Source of the DNA: an uncultured Lachnospiraceae bacterium
GTDB lineage: Bacteria; Bacillota; Clostridia; Lachnospirales; Lachnospiraceae
Direction of reading: 5' to 3'
DNA length: 64,000 nt
Assembly (NCBI GenBank): GCA_944383545.1
Contig: CALWPY010000004.1
Location: 174,434-238,433 of the forward strand
Every line of letters begins with the position of its first letter. Positions within the stretch are counted from its first letter, which is position 1. This document shows, one piece after another, positions 33,934 through 42,812 of this stretch. A program made the position numbers and the translations under genes. A model generated the notes under the pieces. The model was not told the origin of the DNA and did not search any database. It saw only the letters and a program-made list of their open reading frames with translations.

Positions 33934-35073
33934 TTACACCTTTCTTTTCTCTGACGAAAACTTTGAATAAACAAAGGTTATTATAATGAAAAATACAGCG
34001 AATGTAATTTCAATCCCCATATATTTTGTAATAAGTGAATAATCTTTCCCGTTAAATACTTCATTAACGGCACTGACATACCAGAATGTAGGTAAAAATC
34101 TTCCGACCGATTTTACACCGTCGCTGAGAAGCTCCATTGGCACAAATACACCGCCCAGAAAGCACATCGAGAGAGATACCACATTTGAAATCATCTGAAC
34201 TCCGTCCAGTTTTAGGTTAAAGCTTCCTGCAAAAGATGTTGCGCTTATACACACCAGAAGGAATATAAGAGAATTTAAAATAAGCAAACCTCCAATTTCG
34301 GTAAACAAATCTTCAGACACAAATATTAATGCAATGATACTGAGCAAAAGCCATGCTAAAAAGCTCGCCGCAGAATTTCCGAATATTATCCCTATGCTCC
34401 GTTTCACAGCAGGATAACCGGATGCATTCATTCTGTCCCTAATTTCCTTTTTCCTGAAAGAAAGCATAATTGGAAGAGTTCCGCAGAAAATCATGGAAAA
34501 CAAAACATACGGAAGATAAAGATAAATATAATAAATAAATCCCTTTCCATCCCCCTTATCAAGCTCAGAAATAATTCTCTCAGTATCAAGTCCTTTTCTC
34601 GCAAGTGTATCAGAAGCTTTTAAATCATAACCTGCTGCCATATATGACTTTACGGACGAAAGATACGATTCAATCTGTGAATCAATATAAGAGCCGTACA
34701 TTTTGGATTCATCCTGTAAGTTATGAAGCCTTACATTTCCATCATTTAAAAAACTCTCTCCAAATCCCTCAGGAATTCTTAATATATATACAATATCCGC
34801 AAAGTAAAGCATTTCTTCCAGTTCTTCATCCAAATAGGTTTCAGAGCTTACATTATGTATGTCCGAAAGATAACCGTAAAGTAAAGTACTGAGTTCAGAA
34901 TCGTCATTATTTTCAATATAAATATCATAACTGCTCTGCTTAAATCCCATATCCTCAGTATTTTCAGATGATAATATAAGCACCGCAAAAATACCTCCGA
35001 ATATAATCAGGTAAATAAGGGAGCTTGTCCAGTACTTTTTCAAAATCTTAAAATATGTTTTAAACAGAAGCAT
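33934..35073 (-). CDS. ABC-2 type transporter permease
   Basis: This permease of about 379 aa has one N-terminal helix (SLIYLIIFGGIFAVLILSSE), an external domain to about residue 185 and five or six C-terminal helices, the ABC2_membrane_3 (YhgE/DrrB-like) plan. GGGGAGG lies before ATG 35073. It overlaps the end of the preceding permease gene by 14 bases, so the two are co-translated and probably form a heterodimer. The substrate is unknown. Confidence 0.87.
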   Translation of the reverse strand: MLLFKTYFKILKKYWTSSLIYLIIFGGIFAVLILSSENTEDMGFKQSSYDIYIENNDDSELSTLLYGYLSDIHNVSSETYLDEELEEMLYFADIVYILRIPEGFGESFLNDGNVRLHNLQDESKMYGSYIDSQIESYLSSVKSYMAAGYDLKASDTLARKGLDTERIISELDKGDGKGFIYYIYLYLPYVLFSMIFCGTLPIMLSFRKKEIRDRMNASGYPAVKRSIGIIFGNSAASFLAWLLLSIIALIFVSEDLFTEIGGLLILNSLIFLLVCISATSFAGSFNLKLDGVQMISNVVSLSMCFLGGVFVPMELLSDGVKSVGRFLPTFWYVSAVNEVFNGKDYSLITKYMGIEITFAVFFIIITFVYSKFSSEKRKV

Positions 35074-36208
35074 ATTTATTCCTCCCCGCCATAATACTTC
35101 CAACTATGAGTAAAACAACAGTAATCACTGCAATTAATATCAAATCGCCATAAAATCTTTCACCAGCGCCATAAATATTCTGAGCGTAAAATGCGTCTTC
35201 CAAAACGGCACTCGGATTTATTTTATTAACTATCGGACAGTGCTTCTGTACCAGTATCTTCATGTTTCCGACCATAAGACCGCTTAAAAAACAACAGAAA
35301 AGCTCAACACCCGTAAGTATTCCTATCTTGGTATTTAATCCGCCCTTTCCGACATGTCCTATGAGATAACCTATTGAAACTCCGAGCATCGTGCCAAGTA
35401 CAGAGGTTATAATAATATTAATTATCTCTCCTCCAAAATTAACACCAAGTATGGTTATAAGGTAAAACAGTCCAAGAAGTACACAGACAAGCTGTACCAG
35501 AAAAGCCGCGGCAATGCCTGCCAGCTCAATAAAAACAGTTTTTACAGGCGATACATTTACCCTTAAGCCGACATCAGACTGATTTCTCTGACAGTTTACC
35601 ACAATACCGAGTCCTGAAAAGGAAGAAAAAAGGCACATCATGGCAATCAGATTGTAAAAATATGTTACATAAGGGTCTTTGTTTCCTTCAGTATGACTGT
35701 CGGTGACATTTACGTCTACACCTTCATAAAATATACTTAATGCTTTCTCCAGCGCCTGAGGATTTTCCACTGATATTTCATTTATCATCGTGTTAAACTT
35801 ATGATATTCCGCAATGATTCCTGAGAGCACGCTCTCGTATATTCCGCTTTCTTTTACAAGAAGCGTTATGTCTCCGTTATTTTTAACGGTAATGACACCT
35901 GTTACTGCTTCATCTTTAAGAAGCGCTTCCGCTTCGTAAGAATCCGTATAAGTAATATTTAAAATTGCCGTTCCGTCCGAATACTCAAGCTCTTCTGCCG
36001 CAGCCTGAAACATTTGATACGGCTCTGCGTTTTCCGTTTCATCCACCACTGCTACATCTATGGTTTTAAGCACGCTTTCTTCCGAATAAAGATTTCCAAA
36101 TGCAAAATAAAAAAGCGTACCCAATATTACAGGAAAAAGAAGTGTCCAGAATATAATGGTTTTATTGTTAAGTATTATCTTTAACTGATACAGAAATATT
36201 CTTATCAT
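35060..36208 (-). CDS. ABC-2 type transporter permease
   Basis: This 382-aa permease has a first helix TIIFWTLLFPVILGTLFYFA and an external domain to about residue 190. A helical bundle follows, with GLGIVVNCQRNQSDVGLRVN, the typical ABC-2 contact region. It starts two bases after the ATPase stop and overlaps the next permease. With the ATPase it makes an ABC-2 exporter of the LytTR-regulated type often used for peptide or antibiotic resistance. Substrate unknown. Confidence 0.87.
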   Translation of the reverse strand: MIRIFLYQLKIILNNKTIIFWTLLFPVILGTLFYFAFGNLYSEESVLKTIDVAVVDETENAEPYQMFQAAAEELEYSDGTAILNITYTDSYEAEALLKDEAVTGVITVKNNGDITLLVKESGIYESVLSGIIAEYHKFNTMINEISVENPQALEKALSIFYEGVDVNVTDSHTEGNKDPYVTYFYNLIAMMCLFSSFSGLGIVVNCQRNQSDVGLRVNVSPVKTVFIELAGIAAAFLVQLVCVLLGLFYLITILGVNFGGEIINIIITSVLGTMLGVSIGYLIGHVGKGGLNTKIGILTGVELFCCFLSGLMVGNMKILVQKHCPIVNKINPSAVLEDAFYAQNIYGAGERFYGDLILIAVITVVLLIVGSIMAGRNKYASV

Positions 36209-36210
36209 GC

Positions 36211-37161
36211 CTAACCCTCCCTGTCACGCAGTTCCTTGCCAGTAATTTCAAGGAATACATCATTTAACGTAGGCAGTTCTGAATATATTCTATCATATGA
36301 AATATTATTTTCAGCAATATAGTTCATGACATTAATAAGATTGTGTTTTCCACCGCTGAATTTTATTGTGAGCTTGTCGCCTGAATACTGAATATCATAG
36401 CAGTGCGAAAGCTTTTTCAATCCCTTAATATGCTCATCGTAAATTTTCTTGATGTCTATAATTACGTTTTCAGTATTTTTTATCTTGCGTTTCAATTCTT
36501 CAGAAGTTCCGAGTGCAATGCATTTTCCTTTGTCCATGATTGCAATTCTTGTGCATATCTGCTCGACTTCTTCCATGTAATGGGAGGTATAAATTACCGT
36601 TGCACCCTGCCTGTTTAATTCCTGAATCCCTTCCAGTATTTTATTTCTGCTCTGCGGGTCAACGGCAACGGTCGGCTCATCAAGTATAATAAGTTTTGGC
36701 TTATGTGCAATACCGCAGGCAATATTAAGTCTCCTTAGCAGACCTCCCGAAAGTTTTTTAGGATAAAACTTTTTAAAGTCTTCCAGACCGGTAAACTTAA
36801 TTGCGTCTTCAACATACTGTTTCCTGAGCTTTTTATCTTTTATATAAAGTCCGCAGAAGAAATTTATATTTTCATATACAGTAAGCTCCTGAAATACCGC
36901 AACATTCTGCATTACAACTCCTATTTTCGCCTTTATGTCATACCTGTTACCACTCATATTCTTGCCGAAAATCTGGATTTCCCCATTATCATATGTAATA
37001 AGGGAAAGCAGACAGTTTATTGTGGTAGTCTTTCCTGAGCCATTAGGCCCCAGAAGACCGAACACCTCTCCCTCTTTTATCTCCAAATCAAAATTGTCCA
37101 AAGCCGTGAGCTCTTTATATTGCTTAACAAGGTTTTTAACCTTTATAACAGTTTCAGCCAT
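36211..37161 (-). CDS. ABC-2 transporter ATP-binding protein
   Basis: This 316-aa ATPase has Walker A GPNGSGKTTTINCLL near residue 37. The signature LSGGLLRRLNIACGI has LL in place of the usual QQ/MK. Walker B is LIILDEPTVAVDPQSRN and H-loop is TVIYTSHYMEEVEQ. A C-terminal extension of about 90 residues resembles DrrA-type ATPases (NEDIYSELPTLNDVFLE-like end: YSELPTLNDVFLEITGKEL). It energises the two permeases encoded directly downstream. Upstream lies a broken LytTR regulator. Confidence 0.93.
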   Translation of the reverse strand: MAETVIKVKNLVKQYKELTALDNFDLEIKEGEVFGLLGPNGSGKTTTINCLLSLITYDNGEIQIFGKNMSGNRYDIKAKIGVVMQNVAVFQELTVYENINFFCGLYIKDKKLRKQYVEDAIKFTGLEDFKKFYPKKLSGGLLRRLNIACGIAHKPKLIILDEPTVAVDPQSRNKILEGIQELNRQGATVIYTSHYMEEVEQICTRIAIMDKGKCIALGTSEELKRKIKNTENVIIDIKKIYDEHIKGLKKLSHCYDIQYSGDKLTIKFSGGKHNLINVMNYIAENNISYDRIYSELPTLNDVFLEITGKELRDREG

Positions 37162-37259
37162 AATTTTATCCTCCTAATTTATTATTTAATAATCCAGCTT
37201 ACATCAAAAAAATTTTTCAGCCTGCTTCACATCAATCAGGTAAACTGCAACAACATATA

Positions 37260-37601
37260 TTATAAAATTCCTATCGTAACATAAATAATATAGCCGCTAG
37301 TAATTATAATTTCCATCCCTCTATATTCCCATTTCAATTTCAAACATTTTTTATGTACTTTATATACTTCTTTATCTTCATAAGCACAGACAGCATTATC
37401 CACAGATTCAAGATAAAATATATCCTTATTAGACAGCTTTAAAATTTTTCCATCCTGATATCCTGTCAGATTATTCTGACTAATATTCAGGTAAGATATG
37501 AGCTTCATAAACTCGTCAATCAATTCAGTACACCGAATAATAATTTAATCTTCTTCTCCGGGTTTAGGTGTTTCAATTGTTATTTTAATTAAGTTTCCCA
37601 C
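37260..37601 (-). pseudogene. LytTR-family regulator, broken by a nonsense codon and a changed C-terminus
   Basis: The frame reads IKITIETPKPGEED, then TAA, then IIIRCTELIDEFMKLISYLN and onward to LTGYQDGKILKLSNKDIFYL and ESVDNAVCAYEDKEVYKVHK. These are the conserved blocks of small LytTR DNA-binding proteins found beside ABC-2 exporters. One base change gives the stop. The C-terminal DNA-binding strands (usually ending with a QYVKDLK-type motif) are replaced by EIIITSGYIIYVTIGIL. It should be inactive, leaving the ABC-2 operon without its local regulator. Confidence 0.7.
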
Positions 37602-37735
37602 TATAACAATAATGTACAAATTATAACAACTGAGAAAATGTTTTTCAAGGACTTTGACTGTAAATTGTATTTTATGCCCCGTAAGTTATATTTTTATTTC
37701 TGAAGTGTGCTTTGATACAAGAAAAAACAATCGAC

Positions 37736-37764
37736 TTGAATTTTTTTCCGATACATTATATATT
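37736..37764 (+). promoter_or_regulatory. Promoter of the citrate synthase gene
   Basis: -35 TTGAAT (37736-37741), a 17-base spacer and -10 TATATT (37759-37764) precede the gene by about 45 bases. No operator is obvious. Confidence 0.65.
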
Positions 37765-37810
37765 ATTATTATACGATTAAATCAACATAATAAACAAGGG
37801 AGTGATGCCA

Positions 37811-39175
37811 ATGACGTTTGAAAGTCCGGCTGCTGTTACAAAAGAAATCAACCATTTATCACAGCTATGCAAGGAAAATAATTATATTGACCCCCAGCTT
37901 TATGATACATATCATGTAAAGCGTGGACTCAGAGAGCCAAACGGAAAAGGTGTACTTACCGGTCTTACGGAAATTTCAACAGTATATGGCTCAAAGGAAA
38001 TTGTCGGAGTACTTACTCCCGTCGATGGCAGGCTTTTTTACCGTGGCATTGACATAAAAGATATAGTAAACGGCTTTGTAGAACGAGGATGTTTTGGTTT
38101 TGAAGAAACCGTCTATCTCATTCTTTTCGGAAAGCTCCCTACAAAGGATGAACTTGATAAATTTATTAAACTCTTAGCTTATTTCAGAAAACTTCCTCCG
38201 GATTTCGGTCCTGATGTTATTTTAAAATCACCAAACAAAGACATAATGAATGCAATGGCGCGTAGTATACTAGCATTAAATGCTTATGACAGAAATTCTG
38301 ATGACTTAAGCCTCACTAATGTTTTAAAACAGAGTCTTTCACTGATTGCAAGCATACCCCTTATAGGCGTGTATTCATATCTTACCTACAGACATTATTA
38401 CAAAGGCAAAGGCCTTTACATTCACAATCCTAAAAAGGAATTTTCAGAAGCTGAAAATATTTTGAGAATCATCCGTCAGGACAAGGAATTCACCCCTCTA
38501 GAAGCAAAAATTCTGGATATTTCTTTAATTCTCCATGCTGAGCATGGTGGTGGAAATAACTCAACCTTTACTACTCATGTTGTTACTTCTTCCGGTACAG
38601 ATACATATTCGTCTGTTGCAGCTTCACTCTGCTCTCTTAAGGGGCCAAAGCATGGCGGTGCAAATATTAAAGTAAAACTCATGTTTGACGAGTTAAAGCG
38701 CGAGGTAAAAAACTGGGAGGACGACGGTCAGCTTAGTGACTATCTGTTAAAAGTACTTCACAAGGAAGCATTTGATAAATCAGGACTTATATATGGAATC
38801 GGACATGCCCTTTATACAAAATCAGACCCGAGAGCAGAAATTTTGAGCGAATATGCTGAAGCTCTTGCAAAAGAAAAAGGCCGTGAGCAAGAGTTTGCGC
38901 TTTATAAACGGGTGGCGCATATTGCACCGTGGCTTATGGAATATGAGCGCAAAATGTACAAGCCTGTTTGTGCGAATATTGATTTTTACAGTGGCTTTAT
39001 ATATGATATGCTGGAAATTCCTGATGAATTCTATACTCCTCTATTTGCAATATCAAGAATCGCAGGCTGGAGTGCGCATCGTATTGAAGAGCTTACATGT
39101 ACAAATAAAATCATTCGTCCTGCATATAAATCAGTAGCAAGAGAAGCAAAATATGTGCCTTTGGATAAAAGATAA
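37811..39175 (+). CDS. gltA: Citrate synthase
   Basis: This type II-like citrate synthase of about 454 aa condenses acetyl-CoA and oxaloacetate. Catalytic blocks are ISLILHAEHGGGNNSTFTTH (His), GPKHGGANIKV, GIGHALYTKSDPRAEIL and the Asp in CANIDFYSGFIYDML near the C-terminus. An N-terminal extension of about 60 residues precedes the usual start GLTEISTVYGSKEIVG. ATG 37811 is chosen since GGGAG is 8 bases upstream; two earlier starts (37802, 37805) are too close to it. It is monocistronic with a terminator. In such anaerobes it serves glutamate synthesis through a partial TCA path. Confidence 0.94.
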   Translation: MTFESPAAVTKEINHLSQLCKENNYIDPQLYDTYHVKRGLREPNGKGVLTGLTEISTVYGSKEIVGVLTPVDGRLFYRGIDIKDIVNGFVERGCFGFEETVYLILFGKLPTKDELDKFIKLLAYFRKLPPDFGPDVILKSPNKDIMNAMARSILALNAYDRNSDDLSLTNVLKQSLSLIASIPLIGVYSYLTYRHYYKGKGLYIHNPKKEFSEAENILRIIRQDKEFTPLEAKILDISLILHAEHGGGNNSTFTTHVVTSSGTDTYSSVAASLCSLKGPKHGGANIKVKLMFDELKREVKNWEDDGQLSDYLLKVLHKEAFDKSGLIYGIGHALYTKSDPRAEILSEYAEALAKEKGREQEFALYKRVAHIAPWLMEYERKMYKPVCANIDFYSGFIYDMLEIPDEFYTPLFAISRIAGWSAHRIEELTCTNKIIRPAYKSVAREAKYVPLDKR

Positions 39176-39195
39176 TATAGAATAAAATAAAAAAA

Positions 39196-39249
39196 GAGTT
39201 TTTCCGTTTACTGACAAATTTATAAAATGACAGTTATACGGAAAAACTC
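39196..39249. terminator. Bidirectional terminator between gltA and hsp20
   Basis: GAGTTTTTCCGT (39196-39207) pairs with ACGGAAAAACTC (39238-39249). An A run on the left and T-rich ATTCTTTTT on the right suit both converging genes. Confidence 0.85.
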
Positions 39250-39261
39250 ATTCTTTTTAAT

Positions 39262-39687
39262 TTACTTAATCGGTATCAGCTTTCTTCTGTTTCCTTCAAT
39301 CTGCGGGTCTTTCTTCGCAACTATAACTGAAAGTATACCATCCTTAAATCCTGCTGATATATCTTCCTGCATAATGTTATCGCCAACATAAAATGTTCTC
39401 TTGCACTTACCACAAAATCTTTCCCGTTTTATATAATTCGTCTTTATGCTGTCATTTTCCAAAGCTTCATTTCTCGTTGCGATAATTGTCAGATATCCAT
39501 CCTTAAGCTCTGCCTGAATATCCTCTCGCTTATATCCCGGAAGCTCTATCTCTATCAGATACTGACCTTCCTTTTCCTGAATGTCTGTCCTCATAAGCTG
39601 TGGAACTGTCTCAGGCTTTGTATTTCTGAAAAACGAATCACTGTGAAAAAATTCATCAAAAAGACTTCCTGTATTTCTGCCAATCAT
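39262..39687 (-). CDS. hsp20: Small heat-shock protein Hsp20
   Basis: This 141-aa alpha-crystallin protein holds unfolded proteins. The core runs from about residue 40 (QYLIEIELPGYKREDIQAEL) to about 130 (AGFKDGILSVIVAKKDP). The C-terminal LIPIK provides the IxI motif used in oligomer assembly. RBS is AGGAGG upstream of the ATG. It is controlled by a CIRCE element about 110 bases upstream. Confidence 0.95.
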   Translation of the reverse strand: MIGRNTGSLFDEFFHSDSFFRNTKPETVPQLMRTDIQEKEGQYLIEIELPGYKREDIQAELKDGYLTIIATRNEALENDSIKTNYIKRERFCGKCKRTFYVGDNIMQEDISAGFKDGILSVIVAKKDPQIEGNRRKLIPIK

Positions 39688-39781
39688 GAAAAATACCTCC
39701 TGACTTTAAACTTTACGGTTATTCCGTATATATAATTTATCCAAAATACATTTTACAATATGTAAAACATCTGATGAATTA

Positions 39782-39824
39782 AATATAATCCTTTCTGTTA
39801 GCACTGTCAACACCTGAGTGCTAA
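39782..39824 (-). promoter_or_regulatory. hsp20 promoter within a CIRCE element (HrcA operator)
   Basis: TTAGCACTG, nine bases, GAGTGCTAA (39798-39824) is CIRCE with one mismatch from TTAGCACTC-N9-GAGTGCTAA. On the minus strand the -35 TTGACA (39805-39810) lies inside it, followed by a 17-base spacer and -10 TATATT (39782-39787). HrcA binding would block RNA polymerase. Confidence 0.9.
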
Positions 39825-39842
39825 TTATTTTTGAATTTTTTT

Positions 39843-39869
39843 GCAAACCATGTAAAATCAATGGTTTGC
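39843..39869. other. 9-bp inverted repeat upstream of hsp20
   Basis: GCAAACCAT (39843-39851) and ATGGTTTGC (39861-39869) form a perfect stem with a 9-base loop, 20 bases beyond the CIRCE. No T run follows on either strand. It could be an upstream operator. The rest of 39870-40112 shows no gene. Confidence 0.5.
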
Positions 39870-40112
39870 AAGCATTTATCACTCTTAATTTCAATTCTTA
39901 ATTGTTATAAATTTTTATGTTCTCACATCGTAGTTTACCTATAAATAATTATATCTCTCTTCTATATTAACATAAATAGCAGACTGTCCTATTCAGTAAG
40001 ATAAAGCAGTTATTTTTTGACCATATCCACAGGATAAAGAGCCATGTGTCAAATTTGCTTCGTTAATTTTAACTGAATAATCTAAATACCACCATTTATA
40101 TCATACTTACAT

Positions 40113-40721
40113 TTATTCTTTTTCAATTTCCATGATAGACATTTGCTCCCGTGTAATACCGTTTCTTTTTCCGCAATTCTCCCAATAGCTTGTTGAGGCT
40201 CTCACAAAGATTTTCTTTGGAAGAGGCATTGTTGCTTTTAGATTTTCGTTTCTTCCCTCGGAAACAGAAATCGCCAGCCTTTTTATTTTCCGTGTTACAA
40301 ATACTTTAAACGGAGTAGTTAAAATAGCTTCACCGCTTCCAATCCGTAATAGTGAGCCAAAGCTATACCCCTGCTTCTTGCAGAAGAAACGCAGCATTTT
40401 CACGGCAATGTCATTTTGCTCAGGCTCAATAAAACCACAATTAATCAAAACGGAAATTCGTGGCTTTTGTTTTGGCGGATTTTCCTCTAGTGTTTTTAAA
40501 AAATTCATGAGTGTTACAGGTATTCCGTCAGCATAAAGTGGAAATGTAAATAAAACATCGGTAAAATCTTCCATAGTTTTGCAAAGCTCTAAATGATTTT
40601 TTTTGGTAATAGCAAAATATTTCGTGGGGACGGTACAATTCTTCATAAACAGATCAGCATACTTCTTAGAATTTGACTTAGGAGCCCTTGGACTTCCATT
40701 GATAATCATTATTTTCCCCAT
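40113..40721 (-). CDS. Flavodoxin-fold (NADPH-dependent FMN reductase-like) protein
   Basis: This 202-aa protein begins with IMIINGSPRAPKSNSKKYAD, the FMN-phosphate loop of the flavodoxin/NADPH-FMN reductase fold. Then come FTFPLYADGIPVTLMNFLKT and VLINCGFIEPEQN, the flavin-contact loops. The last 60 residues are basic and atypical. Its start overlaps the end of the upstream flavodoxin-like gene by 13 bases, so both are made together. Exact reaction unknown; an NAD(P)H-dependent quinone or iron-sulfur reductase partner is plausible. Confidence 0.8.
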   Translation of the reverse strand: MGKIMIINGSPRAPKSNSKKYADLFMKNCTVPTKYFAITKKNHLELCKTMEDFTDVLFTFPLYADGIPVTLMNFLKTLEENPPKQKPRISVLINCGFIEPEQNDIAVKMLRFFCKKQGYSFGSLLRIGSGEAILTTPFKVFVTRKIKRLAISVSEGRNENLKATMPLPKKIFVRASTSYWENCGKRNGITREQMSIMEIEKE

Positions 40722-41218
40722 GACATCACCTCTTTTCTCACAGCCTTTTCCAGCTCATTTTCCTGTAAAAAAATCACACGGTAGTCCTCAAAACACATAT
40801 TCTTTGCATTTCTTCCAATAAGCTGTGTAAAAATTTCCTTTTCCTCGTCAGAAATATCGCCGTAGCCGATAATTGTTGCACGCTTTGACGCAACGGCACG
40901 CTGAACATGATGTGTTTCTCCTTGTAACAGCCGAATAAACGCCTGCTGAACTGGAATAGCACGTTCCAACATGGTTTTCATTACCGTATCGTAGCTTCCA
41001 TATTTTACTTTACTGATATACAAAACTCTGTTGCTCTCGGCAATCTTCGGATAAACCTTTACTGCGTCATCTCGAATGACACATTTCCCAGGAGTTTTCG
41101 TCCAACAGCCAAAGCACCCCATGCAGTTTGAAATTTTCAGCCTCGATAAGTCGATAAATTCCATAGAACGATTATCCACAGGCAGGTCAAACGGCCTGTC
41201 ACTTAAAATTAAATTCAT
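40709..41218 (-). CDS. Flavodoxin-family protein with CxxCxxC motif
   Basis: This protein of about 169 aa has NCMGCFGCWTKTPGKCVIRD, the Cys-rich motif of NADPH-dependent FMN/iron-sulfur flavoproteins, near residue 35. It continues with SRLKISN before and KYGSYDTVMKTMLERAIP after. The N-terminal FMN loop is short compared with relatives (no GSPR motif), so it may rely on the partner gene's product. ATG 41218 has AAAGGAG upstream. Its promoter region shares a 33-bp block with the cas operon promoter. Confidence 0.8.
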   Translation of the reverse strand: MNLILSDRPFDLPVDNRSMEFIDLSRLKISNCMGCFGCWTKTPGKCVIRDDAVKVYPKIAESNRVLYISKVKYGSYDTVMKTMLERAIPVQQAFIRLLQGETHHVQRAVASKRATIIGYGDISDEEKEIFTQLIGRNAKNMCFEDYRVIFLQENELEKAVRKEVMSWGK

Positions 41219-41225
41219 GTTTTTT

Positions 41226-41258
41226 CTCCTTTCCACTACAATATATTTATGGTTAATA
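41226..41258 (-). promoter_or_regulatory. Promoter/leader block shared with the cas operon
   Basis: This 33-bp block includes the ribosome binding site (AAAGGAG), and on the minus strand begins TATTAACCATAAATATATTG. It matches 63917-63949 with a single difference. TATATT (41240-41245) would be the -10. No good -35 is seen at 17 bases here, so this promoter may need an activator. Confidence 0.55.
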
Positions 41259-41282
41259 GACTTTTCGTTTTATAAATTTTGA

Positions 41283-41903
41283 TTCATTTACAACACACCT
41301 CGTCCTCTCCTAAAATTATATCTTATTAGGCAACAGTGTTACAACTTTAGTTTATCACAACAAACTGATATTTATCCATTGCAATATTTATTCTTAAGTA
41401 GTCACACATTACCGAATACTGTAGGTATCGAAGTTTTAAAATGCAAAAGTATGGTTACTATCATTAGAGTGTTTTTTTCATTAGAAAACAAAAGCTAACA
41501 ATTTCATCTTTCTTATTGATTTAATCCATTCTTCTGAAGTTGAATTTCAAATCGTAATAGATCATTTTGTGTGATTTACAATTATGTAAGGGTAATTAAC
41601 ACTTAAACTTATAAGAACAATTTTTATAATATTTGGTGAATTTGAGACAGTCATGATTATAGGTTGAACATAAAAAGGGTTAAAACTATCTGGTAATCTT
41701 GGTGGCAGCTCCAGTGTTGCAAGCATTACATATACTAAGTTTTATATGTGATAAACTTCTATTGTTGATTTTTTATCCTACTATAATTGAAATTTTAATT
41801 GCAGCACCAATTTCAATTATAGCAGGATTCTTATTAAGATTCTCACAATTTACAACTATCATATTCTCCCAGCATAGCTAAAGGATTGGGGAGCATTCAA
41901 AAT
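41283..41903. other. Intergenic region with a possible membrane-protein remnant
   Basis: About 620 AT-rich bases without a convincing gene. A plus-strand frame at 41699-41881 encodes a 60-aa hydrophobic peptide (with ILIAAPISIIAGFLLRFSQF) but has no ATG and no clear ribosome binding site. It may be a remnant of a membrane protein. Nothing else recognisable was found. Confidence 0.4.
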
Positions 41904-42635
41904 TTAATGACCGGAAGGTTTTTTTTCAACCATGCTTTTTTCTGTGGTTAAATCTGCATGAAGCAATGTTACAAATACAACTCCTAAAGGAATTATCGTA
42001 AGCCAAATTGCCTTTCCAAGCATGATATTTCCAAATAAAGCACCAACTATTGCACCCATTGAAAAGAAAAACAGCATTTGTGTGTGCTTAATTAATTTAG
42101 GACGGTGTGATTTATCTTCTGAGCGCCTGTGGCGTAGTTCTTTTGCCATTCCCACTCCAATCTGTCTTATATGATTAGTGGCAAAAGTTGTTGCCACAGG
42201 AATTCCTTCTGCCTGACGGAAAGTATTATACTGCATGGAAGCAATGAAGTTTATACCAACCTGGGCAATCTGCACAGGAGCACTTTCAGGAAGAAATCCA
42301 AGAAAAAGTACTGCAAGCATTTCAATCAGAATCAGAAGGGTGTCCCACCTTATATACAGATGATGTTTTATGGGATTTGGAAGAAGTTCTGATACAAATG
42401 ATCCCATAATATATGCGGAAATGGGAATAAGGTAATACAAACCCAGTTTCCAATCACCTGTACCAAGTGCAAGTCCCATGAGGACTACATTTCCAGTCTG
42501 AGCATTGCAGAAAATATTTCCCCTAAGCAGATATGTATAAGCGCCCCAAAAACCTGCAACAAATGTCAAAGTAAAATAAACCCAGTCTCTTTCGCATGTC
42601 AGAAAATATTTCTCATGTTCATTAGTATTCTTCAT
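41904..42635 (-). CDS. YoaK family (DUF1275) membrane protein
   Basis: This 243-aa protein has about six membrane helices. The family pattern is clear: FVAGFWGAYTYLLRGNIFCN, then AQTGNVVLMGLALG near the start, and ASMQYNTFRQAEGIPVATTF with TNHIRQIG in the middle. DUF1275/YoaK proteins are common but their function is unknown. It appears monocistronic. Confidence 0.88.
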   Translation of the reverse strand: MKNTNEHEKYFLTCERDWVYFTLTFVAGFWGAYTYLLRGNIFCNAQTGNVVLMGLALGTGDWKLGLYYLIPISAYIMGSFVSELLPNPIKHHLYIRWDTLLILIEMLAVLFLGFLPESAPVQIAQVGINFIASMQYNTFRQAEGIPVATTFATNHIRQIGVGMAKELRHRRSEDKSHRPKLIKHTQMLFFFSMGAIVGALFGNIMLGKAIWLTIIPLGVVFVTLLHADLTTEKSMVEKKPSGH

Positions 42636-42744
42636 GATTTTTCACCTTTTGAATTATATATGGCGCACTAATTATACTCCAACTATACGTGATAGTACAG
42701 AGATAATTTTTGAAAAACATGAACATTTTACGCTCATGATATCA

Positions 42745-42782
42745 CAAAAACAGGTCCCGGATGACCAAACATCCGAAACCTG
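42745..42782 (-). terminator. amt terminator
   Basis: On the minus strand CAGGTTTCGGATG pairs with CATCCGGGACCTG (two wobble pairs) and TTTTTGTG follows, 30 bases after the amt stop. Confidence 0.85.
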
Positions 42783-42812
42783 CATTTTATTTTAAGTTAT
42801 GAACTTTGTAAA

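Noticed and set aside
39843-39869. Hairpin as terminator for the flavodoxin genes
   Set aside because: It is 240 bases downstream of the stop and is followed by A residues rather than T on that strand.
39706-39894. 62-codon minus-strand frame upstream of hsp20
   Set aside because: It overlaps the CIRCE element and promoter; no ribosome binding site; low-complexity composition.
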